In this document: positions 1 to 5,624 of the stretch, piece after piece
How positions within the stretch are numbered: position 1 is the stretch's first letter
Layout: the number at the start of each line of letters is the position of its first letter
Assembly (NCBI GenBank): GCA_036267755.1
Contig: DATAVK010000080.1
Location: 1 to 10,498, forward strand
Direction of reading: 5' to 3'
Origin: DATAVK01 sp036267755
GTDB lineage: Bacteria; Actinomycetota; Actinomycetes; JAFAQI01
Length of the DNA stretch: 10,498 nucleotides
Position numbers and translations under genes: made by a program
The notes under the pieces: generated by a model
The model's database searches: none
Told to the model about the DNA's origin: nothing
Seen by the model: the letters and a program-made list of their open reading frames with translations, nothing else

Positions 1-2
1 TG

Positions 3-23
3 GCCGCTATGGCCGTCCGCTAA
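3..23 (+). CDS. Possible C-terminal end of an upstream gene (partial)
   Basis: The frame beginning at base 3 reads AAMAVR and then TAA at 21-23. A strong hairpin begins ten bases later, which is the usual place for a terminator. This makes a plus-strand gene ending here plausible, but seven codons are too few to identify a protein or to exclude chance. A minus-strand gene lying outside the window is the alternative. Confidence 0.25.
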   Translation, partial: AAMAVR

Positions 24-32
24 GCGGCGGCA

Positions 33-69
33 GGCTGTCCCCGTGAGCGACCTGCTCACGGGGACAGCC
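33..69 (+). terminator. Strong intrinsic-type hairpin, probable terminator
   Basis: GGCTGTCCCCGTGAGC (33-48) is followed by the five-base loop GACCT and then its exact reverse complement (54-69). That is a perfect 16-bp stem. No U-tract follows, which is common for terminators in GC-rich actinobacteria. It lies between the TAA at 21-23 and the first cassette gene at 107, so it probably ends upstream transcription. Because the stem is perfect it could work in both directions. Confidence 0.7.
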
Positions 70-106
70 GTCTGTCCGGACCGGTTTGCTCGGGCGGGCA
101 CCGGAC

Positions 107-1171
107 ATGACCCACCCCGTGGCGGCCGCAGGGACCTTTGCCGATCCGACGGCGGACGGCCTGGTGCGGCGGTGGCGCTCGCTCGACATCGAATCCAGTG
201 ATCTGGACTCACCTGCCGGGGCCGCCGAGGCGCTGCGCCGCCTGATCGAGGCCGGCACGCTGGACCTGCCGCTGCCGGCGTTCGGCCGCACGGCGGACCG
301 ATTCCGCATCCTCAGCCGGCTGGCCGAGCTGGACCTCACGGTGGCCCGGCTGGGCGAGGCGCACACCGACGCGATCGCCATCCTCGCCGAGCTCAACGGC
401 CCAACGACCGAGCGTGCCGACGTCTGGGGGGTCTGGGCCGCTGAACCACCACATGCCCCGGTCCGCGCCACCCCATCGGGATCGGGCGGCGAGTGGCGAC
501 TCGATGGCCGCAAGGCGTGGTGCAGCGGCGCCGGGATCTGCACTCGAGCGCTCATCACCGCGGCTGGCCCGGATGGGTCCCAGCTGTTCGCGGTCGATCT
601 CGCGGCGCCCGGGATCAGTCCGGTCGACGACGCATGGCCGGTTGCCACGCTGCGAGGCGCCGACACGCGAAGCGTCGACTTCAGTGACGCCCCCGCCGTC
701 GGCGTCGGCATCCCCGGGGCGTACGTCGACCGACCGGGGTTCTGGCACGGCGCGGCCGGCGTCGCCGCGGTCTGGTACGGCGGCGCAGTCGGGGTCGCTC
801 GATCGCTGCAACGAGCCCATGACCGGCGGTCGCTCGACCAGCTGGGGCTGATGCACCTCGGCGCTGTGGACGCCGCGCTCAGTGGCGCACGTGCCGCGCT
901 GGCCGCCGCGGCGGCGGCCTTCGACGCGGACCCCCGCGACGCCACCGGACGTGCCGCCGCCGTGGCCCGTCGTACCCGCGCGGTCGTTGAGGCCGCCGCT
1001 ACCGAGACCATCGATCGGGTCGGGCGGGCGCTCGGGGCGGCGCCGCTGGCCCTGGACGCGAACCATGCCCGTCGGATCGCGGACCTCCAGCTCTACCTGC
1101 GCCAGAGTCACGCCGACCGCGACCTCGCCTCGCTCGGTCGTCTGGTCGCCGACGCGGGCGACGACTGGTGA
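107..1171 (+). CDS. Acyl-CoA dehydrogenase-like flavoprotein, first gene of a four-gene cassette
   Basis: This 354-residue protein has the acyl-CoA dehydrogenase (ACAD) layout. A helical N-terminus is followed by a beta domain holding VWGVWAAEPP (106-115) and WRLDGRKAWCSGAG (130-143), the counterpart of the flavin-contacting W-x-I-x-G-x-K-x-W-I-T segment. An alanine-rich helical C-terminal half follows. It is slightly short for the family (about 380). The usual C-terminal IYEGT-type segment with the catalytic glutamate is not seen; the equivalent region reads LYLRQSHADRDLAS (329-342). It may therefore bind flavin and an acyl group without being a normal beta-oxidation enzyme. ATG 107 was chosen over an in-frame TTG at 86 because the family similarity starts downstream; neither start has a convincing Shine-Dalgarno site or -10. 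Its stop overlaps the next start by four bases (GTGA), so it is probably co-translated with the PIG-L gene. The fold is fairly sure, the substrate unknown. Confidence 0.8.
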   Translation: MTHPVAAAGTFADPTADGLVRRWRSLDIESSDLDSPAGAAEALRRLIEAGTLDLPLPAFGRTADRFRILSRLAELDLTVARLGEAHTDAIAILAELNGPTTERADVWGVWAAEPPHAPVRATPSGSGGEWRLDGRKAWCSGAGICTRALITAAGPDGSQLFAVDLAAPGISPVDDAWPVATLRGADTRSVDFSDAPAVGVGIPGAYVDRPGFWHGAAGVAAVWYGGAVGVARSLQRAHDRRSLDQLGLMHLGAVDAALSGARAALAAAAAAFDADPRDATGRAAAVARRTRAVVEAAATETIDRVGRALGAAPLALDANHARRIADLQLYLRQSHADRDLASLGRLVADAGDDW

Positions 1172-1896
1172 GCATCGCGATCGAGGGGACCGGCACCGAC
1201 GAGCTCTCCTGGGACCGGTGGCTCGGGGCACGGGTGTGGTCGCCACTGGATGCCCAGCTGTTGCAGGGCAGGCGGATGGTGGTGCTGGCTGCACATCCTG
1301 ACGACGAGGTGCTCGGTGTGGGCGGGCTGCTGGCCGCGGCGCGGGCCGCCGGCTCCGAGGTCGTCGCGGTATGGGCGACCGACGGTGAGGCCTCACACCC
1401 CGAGTCAGGCGCGATCTCACCAGCCGGGTTGGCGGCCCTGCGCCGCGAGGAGTCGCAGCGCGCCCTGGCCGAGCTCGGAGTCGAGCCGGTCGAGTCGATC
1501 GCCCTCGGGCTGCCGGACGGCGGCGTCTGCGACCACGCCGATCGGCTCCGAGCGGCCATCGAGACCGTGGTTCGAGACGACGACGTGGTCGTTGCGCCGT
1601 GGCGCGGCGACGCGCATCCCGATCACGAGACAGTCGGCCGGGTGGCTGCGGAGCTGGCCGGCACCCTGCTGGAGTACCCGATCTGGATGTGGCACTGGGC
1701 GGAGGTCGGCGATCCACGGGTGCCATGGTCGCGGCTGCGCACGGTGACGGTGCCCGACCCTGCGGCGAAGGCCCGGGCGATCGATGCCTTCGACACCCAG
1801 GTGCGGCCGATCGGCCCCAAGCCCGCCGATGCCGCGGTGCTGCCACCGCATGTCGTCGCGCACTTCCAGCGGCCGTTCGAGGTGGTGTTCGCGTGA
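1168..1896 (+). CDS. PIG-L/LmbE-family zinc deacetylase
   Basis: This 242-residue protein belongs to the PIG-L/LmbE family, whose members remove acetyl groups from N-acetylglucosamine-type amino sugars (MshB in mycothiol synthesis, BshB in bacillithiol synthesis, PIG-L in GPI anchors). The signature AAHPDDEVLGVGG is at 41-53, with probable zinc ligands H43 and D46 and probable catalytic base D45. The second motif DAHPDHETVG is at 148-157 and provides H153 as the third ligand. All key residues are present, so it should be active. It is cytosolic, with no signal peptide. The GTG start at 1168 overlaps the upstream TGA, and the stop at 1894-1896 overlaps the next GTG. Between an ACAD-like protein and a NodS-like methyltransferase, it is more likely to work on a glycan or glycoconjugate intermediate than in mycothiol synthesis. 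The real substrate is unknown. Confidence 0.9.
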   Translation: MSIAIEGTGTDELSWDRWLGARVWSPLDAQLLQGRRMVVLAAHPDDEVLGVGGLLAAARAAGSEVVAVWATDGEASHPESGAISPAGLAALRREESQRALAELGVEPVESIALGLPDGGVCDHADRLRAAIETVVRDDDVVVAPWRGDAHPDHETVGRVAAELAGTLLEYPIWMWHWAEVGDPRVPWSRLRTVTVPDPAAKARAIDAFDTQVRPIGPKPADAAVLPPHVVAHFQRPFEVVFA

Positions 1897-2498
1897 CGCT
1901 GCCCGCGTCCTACTTCGAGGCGATGTACGCCGAAGCGCCGGATCCCTGGGGATTCACGTCGCGCTGGTACGAGCGCCGGAAGTACGCCCTTACGTTGGCC
2001 GCCCTGCCGCGCGAGCGGTACCGCCGCGGGTTCGAAGCCGGTTGCTCCATCGGTGTGCTTACCGCGCTGCTGGCCGAACGGTGCGATGAGCTGCTCGCCT
2101 GCGACGTCGCGCCCGCGGCCGTCGCCGCCGCGAAAGACCGGGTGGCGCCGTACGACGACGTGGAAGTGATCGAGCTCGCTGTCCCGGCGGCGTGGCCCGA
2201 CGGCCGGTTCGACCTCGTCGTGGTCTCCGAGGTCGGCTACTACCTGAGCCCGGACGATCTCGAGCTGCTCGTCACCCGCTGCGTCGGCTGCCTGGAGCCC
2301 GGCGGGTCACTGGTAGCTGCCCACTGGCGGCACCCGGTCGCGGACTACCCGTTGCGTGGCGACGACGTGCACGCCACCTTCGGTGGGCGACCCGAGCTGC
2401 ATCGGTTGGCCCGTTACACCGACGCCGACCTGCTGCTCGAGGTCTTCGAGACCGAGCCGTCGAAGTCGGTCGCCGAGCGGAGCGGGTTGTGGCCGTGA
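1893..2498 (+). CDS. NodS-like class I SAM-dependent methyltransferase
   Basis: This 201-residue methyltransferase has SAM motif I FEAGCSIGVLT (47-57), an acidic residue at the end of strand 2 in LACDVAP (D71) and VVVSEVGYYLS (109-119) after strand 4. The N-terminal YFEAMYAEAPDPWGF (7-21) followed by WYERRKYALTLAAL is characteristic of the NodS-like branch; rhizobial NodS N-methylates the deacetylated terminal glucosamine of Nod factor. An open frame extends upstream to 1599, but that stretch lies within the PIG-L gene. GTG 1893 gives the family N-terminus and the same GTGA overlap as the neighbouring junctions. Following a deacetylase, methylation of the freed amine is a reasonable guess, but O-methylation cannot be excluded. 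The fold is sure, the substrate inferred only from context. Confidence 0.88.
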   Translation: MTLPASYFEAMYAEAPDPWGFTSRWYERRKYALTLAALPRERYRRGFEAGCSIGVLTALLAERCDELLACDVAPAAVAAAKDRVAPYDDVEVIELAVPAAWPDGRFDLVVVSEVGYYLSPDDLELLVTRCVGCLEPGGSLVAAHWRHPVADYPLRGDDVHATFGGRPELHRLARYTDADLLLEVFETEPSKSVAERSGLWP

Positions 2499-3178
2499 CT
2501 GCGGGCATCGACGTCGTCGGTGTCGTGGTCCCCGCGCGCAACGAGGAGCTGCTGCTGCCGGGCTGCCTGGACGCGATCGAGGCGGCGGCAGCGGCCGTGG
2601 CAGTGCCGGTTCACATCGTCGTCGCTCTCGACCGATGCTCCGATGCGAGCGCAGCGATCGTCGCGTCGTACCCGTCGATCCACAAAGTCGAGACCGATGC
2701 AGGCAACGTGGGCGCGGCGCGCGGGCAGGGTGTCGATCACGTCCTGCGGCTGGCGTGCGGCACGCCCGCGGATCGGATCTGGCTCGCGACCACGGACGCC
2801 GACTCGGTGGTTCCGCCCGACTGGTTGAGCCAGCAGCTGGGCCTGGCGGGTCGCGGCTGGGAGGTGGTCGTCGGGACCGTCATCGTCGACGACTGGTCTG
2901 ACCACCCACCGGAGACCGGGCCGCTGTGGCACGCGTCGTACCGCTCGGTCGAGCACCACCCCCACGTCCACGGGGCCAACCTCGGGTGCTCGGCGGCGGC
3001 CTATCTCGATGCCGGCGGATGGGCCCCGCTCGAGACCGACGAGGACGTCGCCCTGCTTGCCGCCTTGGCTCATCGCAAGGTCATCCGGACCGCGACCCTG
3101 CCCGTTGTGACGAGTGCCCGGCGCGACCCGCGCGCAGTCGGCGGCTTCGGTGACACGTTGCGGGAGCTGGCGGGCTGA
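2495..3178 (+). CDS. GT2-family (GT-A fold) glycosyltransferase
   Basis: This 227-residue protein is a single GT-A domain. VVGVVVPARNEE (7-18) is the nucleotide-sugar-binding start, with the conserved acidic residue D46 in VALDRCSD. TTDADSVVPPDW (99-110) carries the DxD-like metal site (D101, D103). HGANLGCSAAAY (159-170) and TDEDVALLAAL (181-191) match the acceptor and catalytic-base region, with D182, E183 or D184 as candidate base. There is no transmembrane segment, so it is a soluble or peripheral enzyme rather than a processive synthase such as NodC. GTG 2495 gives the same GTGA overlap as the two earlier junctions; an in-frame GTG at 2489 is the alternative. It closes the four-gene cassette. 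The family is sure; donor and acceptor are unknown. Confidence 0.88.
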   Translation: MTAGIDVVGVVVPARNEELLLPGCLDAIEAAAAAVAVPVHIVVALDRCSDASAAIVASYPSIHKVETDAGNVGAARGQGVDHVLRLACGTPADRIWLATTDADSVVPPDWLSQQLGLAGRGWEVVVGTVIVDDWSDHPPETGPLWHASYRSVEHHPHVHGANLGCSAAAYLDAGGWAPLETDEDVALLAALAHRKVIRTATLPVVTSARRDPRAVGGFGDTLRELAG

Positions 3179-3203
3179 CCGGAGGCCGGACCCGTCGCTC
3201 ACT

Positions 3204-3209
3204 TAGGGT
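3204..3209 (+). promoter_or_regulatory. -10 element TAGGGT of a leaderless promoter
   Basis: TAGGGT fits the actinobacterial TAnnnT -10 consensus and ends exactly six bases before the GTG at 3216. Transcription would then begin at or next to the start codon. No Shine-Dalgarno site lies between them. This suggests the phosphatase gene has its own promoter although only 37 bases separate it from the glycosyltransferase gene. Confidence 0.6.
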
Positions 3210-3215
3210 CGACCG

Positions 3216-4676
3216 GTGACCGCGCCGACCGACCTCGACATCCAGCGCGCGCTCGCCGTGGACGTGTTGTGCGACCCGTCGCTCGCCAACGTCGTCGACC
3301 TGGTCGCCTATCCGGACGGCGACGGCATCATCGTGGCAAACGCCGACGGGGCTTCCCGGCTGTCGCGGCTGGATGCCGATGCGCCCGCCGAGCTGCTCCG
3401 CGGCCGGGACCCGGTCGCCCACCAGGACCCGCTGGCATTCCCGACCCTGGCCGAGGAGCTGGCCGACCCCTCACCACCCAACTCGCGCAACTCCTACCCT
3501 TGGGCGGCGGCCCGGCTGGGCTCGCTGTTCGCGGCCGACGCGGCGCCCGACATCGCGGTCGTCCACACCGGCCGCCACCACTGGCCGGAACGCGGGGGTC
3601 ACCTCGGCGAGCACGGATCGCTGTCGGTGATCCAGTCACGGGCTCCGCTGGTGCTGTCCGGGCCGGCGGTGACCGCTCGCGGCCGGCTCGACACCGCGGC
3701 GAGGGTCATCGACATCGCGCCCACGCTGGCGTGGCTGGCCGGATGCCCGTTGCCGTCCCTGGCCGACATGGACGGTGTCGCTCTGGTGGACCTGTTGGTG
3801 CCGCGGGTGTCCACGCATGTCGTCGGGCTGCTGTGGGACGGCTGCAACTCCAACTCGCTGCTCGCGATGGCCGCCGCCGGCGAGCTCCCTGCGGTCGCGC
3901 GGCTGCTTCAGCGCGGCTGCTCCCTCACCGGCGGTGCGGTCGCGGAGTTCCCCAGCGTCACGCTCGTCAACCACACCTGCGCGCTGACCGGGCTGGGCCC
4001 GGGTCGCCACGGCATCGTCAACAACGCCTACTACGACCGGGGTACGGCGATGCAGCGGCTCACCAACGACGCCCGCACCTGGCATCGCTGGTCGGAGTGG
4101 CTGGCGCCCGGCGTACGGACCGTCTTCGACCGGGTCGGGACGTCGACCGCCTGCGTCAACGAGCCGGCCGATGGTGGCGCGGCGTACTCGACGTTCGCGC
4201 TGATCCGCGAGTCCGGGTCGTCGGACGGGGCTTCGTCGATGAACGAGCTGCTGCCCGACCCGATGACCGATCCGCATGCCAGCCGCGAGCACGTCGAGGT
4301 CGACCCCGACTACGCGTGGTCGACATCCGTCGACGCCGTCGGCCTGACCCAGATGCTCGACCTGTGGCCCAGCCCGTCGGAGGCGCCGCGGCTGACCTGG
4401 TGGAACACGCTGCTCACCGACACCGGTCATCACGCCGGCGGCCCGCACTCGGCGATAGCCCGTGACGCGATGCGAGACGCCGACCGCCGGCTCAGCGTGT
4501 TCCTGGACCACCTCGAGCGGATGGGTGCGCTGGAGTCGACGACGTTCGTGCTCACCGCCGATCACGGCTCCGAGGGCGCCGACCTGCGTTGCGTCGGGGA
4601 CTGGGGCGAGCCACTTCGCGAGGCAGGCGTGGACTTCCGGGACGAGGCGGTGGGCTTCCTCTACCTCGGGTCCTAA
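3216..4676 (+). CDS. Alkaline-phosphatase-superfamily phosphodiesterase (NPP-like), motifs circularly permuted
   Basis: This 486-residue protein carries a full set of two-metal phosphodiesterase residues of the nucleotide pyrophosphatase/phosphodiesterase type. They are D208 in LLWDGCNSN, the nucleophile T249 in FPSVTLVNH followed by TGLGPGRHGIVNN, D402 and H406 in TDTGHHAGGP, and D449-H450 in LTADHGSEG. The order is odd. The late segment of the family, with the last metal histidine (H129 or H133 in GGHLGEHGSL) and RAPLVLSGP...VIDIAPTLAWLAG (142-176), comes before D208 instead of after D449-H450. The protein then ends at GFLYLGS, about where a normal member would continue. The frame is uninterrupted, and GTG 3216 is supported by a leaderless -10. 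There is no signal peptide or membrane segment, so it appears cytosolic. No C/S-x-P-x-R sulfatase motif is seen. Phosphodiester or phosphonate hydrolysis is likely; the substrate is unknown. Any link to the preceding cassette rests on proximity only. Confidence 0.85.
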   Translation: MTAPTDLDIQRALAVDVLCDPSLANVVDLVAYPDGDGIIVANADGASRLSRLDADAPAELLRGRDPVAHQDPLAFPTLAEELADPSPPNSRNSYPWAAARLGSLFAADAAPDIAVVHTGRHHWPERGGHLGEHGSLSVIQSRAPLVLSGPAVTARGRLDTAARVIDIAPTLAWLAGCPLPSLADMDGVALVDLLVPRVSTHVVGLLWDGCNSNSLLAMAAAGELPAVARLLQRGCSLTGGAVAEFPSVTLVNHTCALTGLGPGRHGIVNNAYYDRGTAMQRLTNDARTWHRWSEWLAPGVRTVFDRVGTSTACVNEPADGGAAYSTFALIRESGSSDGASSMNELLPDPMTDPHASREHVEVDPDYAWSTSVDAVGLTQMLDLWPSPSEAPRLTWWNTLLTDTGHHAGGPHSAIARDAMRDADRRLSVFLDHLERMGALESTTFVLTADHGSEGADLRCVGDWGEPLREAGVDFRDEAVGFLYLGS

Positions 4677-4690
4677 GCCTTGACTCCACA

Positions 4691-4705
4691 CCCTCGTGAT
4701 GAGGG
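4691..4705 (+). promoter_or_regulatory. Small hairpin holding a purine-rich ribosome-binding-like site
   Basis: CCCTC (4691-4695) and GAGGG (4701-4705) are exact inverted repeats around a five-base loop, 14 bases after the phosphatase stop. The right arm is the only Shine-Dalgarno-like run before the next gene. On a read-through transcript the hairpin could mask that site. Five base pairs is short, so this is tentative. Confidence 0.3.
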
Positions 4706-4711
4706 GATGGT
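4706..4711 (+). promoter_or_regulatory. Weak -10-like hexamer GATGGT six bases before ATG 4718
   Basis: GATGGT keeps only the A at position 2 and the T at position 6 of TAnnnT, but lies at exactly the six-base spacing seen at the stronger sites in this window. It favours ATG 4718 over the in-frame GTG at 4715. On its own it would not be convincing. Confidence 0.3.
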
Positions 4712-4717
4712 GTCGTG

Positions 4718-5224
4718 ATGTCAATCTTCTGTTTCGACAACGTGGCCGTGACCATCGAGGCCATCTACTTCCTCGATCCCGATCAGCGAGCGGACAACGA
4801 GGGTCCGGAGCGAGGAGTTCGAATCGAGCTCCACCGAGTGGACCGGTTCCCTCACCAGGGGTCGGTGTACGCCGCGCAGCCGTTCGTCATCGGTACGGCG
4901 ATCTGGCGGGCGGACTTTCTGGAGTCGGTCGCAGCGGGGCCGGGCAGCGCCGACCGGATGCACTACCACCCGTTGATGGCGGACAGCGAGCCCGGATCAC
5001 GTGTCTTCGATACCGCGATCCCAGCCGATCCGATCGGCTGGTTGAGCGAGCAGCTCAGCGATCTGGACGCGCTGCTCCTCGGCAAGGTCGACCACCCGGA
5101 GAGCTTCGCCGCCGATGCGTCCGCGTTGCGCAACGAGGTGCCTCACATCGCCGCCGCGGCCGCGACGACGCTGGACCGGGTACGGGCCGGCGAGCTGGCC
5201 CAGGAACCTGCCTCCGCAGGCTGA
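4718..5224 (+). CDS. Conserved-looking protein of unknown function
   Basis: This 168-residue protein is not one I recognise. It begins MSIFCFDNVAVTIEAIYFLD, apparently a beta-rich start. The middle has RIELHRVD and SVYAAQPFVIGTAIWRADFLE, then MHYHPLM (about 85-91) with a closely spaced HxH. The C-terminal third is helical, with SEQLSDLDALLLGKV and an alanine-rich ending. No signal peptide or membrane segment is evident. The predominantly charged, amphipathic translation and GC-rich third positions suggest a real gene. The HxH could bind a metal, but I see no complete cupin motif. The start is ATG 4718 (weak leaderless -10) or GTG 4715, eight bases after GAGGGG. It converges with the DUF302 gene with one base between the stops. 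Confidence 0.65.
   Translation: MSIFCFDNVAVTIEAIYFLDPDQRADNEGPERGVRIELHRVDRFPHQGSVYAAQPFVIGTAIWRADFLESVAAGPGSADRMHYHPLMADSEPGSRVFDTAIPADPIGWLSEQLSDLDALLLGKVDHPESFAADASALRNEVPHIAAAAATTLDRVRAGELAQEPASAG
5207..5220. terminator. Short GC hairpin at a convergent gene end, possible terminator
   Basis: CCTGC (5207-5211) and GCAGG (5216-5220) form a five-base-pair stem with a CTCC loop, ending just before the TGA at 5222-5224. The facing gene stops at 5226-5228, so any shared terminator must lie inside coding sequence. The stem is short and has no U-tract, so confidence is low. Confidence 0.22.
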
Positions 5225-5225
5225 G

Positions 5226-5624
5226 CTAGGGCGCCACGGCCGCGTCGGTCAGTGCGTCGATGACGGCTAGCTTCGCCGCGAGGTCGGCACCGAAGCCGTA
5301 GCGCGCCGCGAGTGCCGGCGGTGAGGTGTACGCGACCGCGGTCTGGTCGCCGTCCGCCCAGACCAGCACCTTCAGCGGCAGGTCGAGGGCGGCGAGTGGT
5401 GCCGCCGCCATTATCGGCGTACCTGCTCGTGGATTGCCGAAGATGACGACCTGAGTGTCGCGAAGCTCGAGCCCCGCTGCGCGGGCCTCGCCGCTGTGAT
5501 CGACGACAGCGAAGACCTTGATCCCCTTTGCTGCCAACAGATCCGTCAGCCGAGAAACGGTGTCAACTACCGACCGCGGGCTTGTCTTCGTGACCAGTTC
5601 GCGAGACGTCGATGTCGTCATCAT
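5226..5624 (-). CDS. DUF302-family protein
   Basis: This 132-residue protein matches the DUF302 pattern. An N-terminal helix with SVVDTVSRLTDLLAAKGIKV is followed by VFAVVDHSGEARAAGLELR, then the diagnostic TQVVIFGNPRAGTPIM and the segment ALDLPLKVLVWADGDQTAVAYTSPPALAARYG. These are small soluble proteins. Structures in the family show an alpha/beta fold, but the biochemical role is not settled and I assign none. The start is one of two adjacent ATGs (5624 or 5621); AGGAG at 5633-5629 lies four or seven bases upstream of them respectively, so 5621 is equally possible. The gene overlaps the end of the MFS gene by about 62 bases in another frame, so the two are almost certainly co-transcribed, with translation restarting within the exporter message. 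Confidence 0.85.
   Translation of the reverse strand: MMTTSTSRELVTKTSPRSVVDTVSRLTDLLAAKGIKVFAVVDHSGEARAAGLELRDTQVVIFGNPRAGTPIMAAAPLAALDLPLKVLVWADGDQTAVAYTSPPALAARYGFGADLAAKLAVIDALTDAAVAP

Noticed and set aside
86..106. TTG at 86 as start of the ACAD-like gene
   Set aside because: It adds only seven residues (MLGRAPD) with no supporting ribosome site. ATG 107 is in frame and equally compatible with the domain.
209..1846. Long open frame on the minus strand (545 codons) antisense to the ACAD-like and PIG-L genes
   Set aside because: Its translation is arginine- and proline-rich with no family motifs. It is a by-product of GC-rich third positions in the plus-strand genes, which have clear motifs. 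The same holds for the minus-strand frame at 7-1011.
1168..1896. MshB (mycothiol deacetylase) assignment
   Set aside because: The PIG-L motifs are shared, but the gene is short for MshB (about 300 residues) and sits in a cassette with a NodS-like methyltransferase rather than alone or with mycothiol genes.
3216..4676. Arylsulfatase assignment
   Set aside because: No C/S-x-P-x-R maturation motif. The nucleophile context FPSVTLVNH is that of threonine-using phosphodiesterases.
3636..4724. Long minus-strand open frame (362 codons) opposite the phosphatase gene
   Set aside because: Low-complexity R/G/H-rich translation without motifs, while the plus strand encodes an intact metal site.
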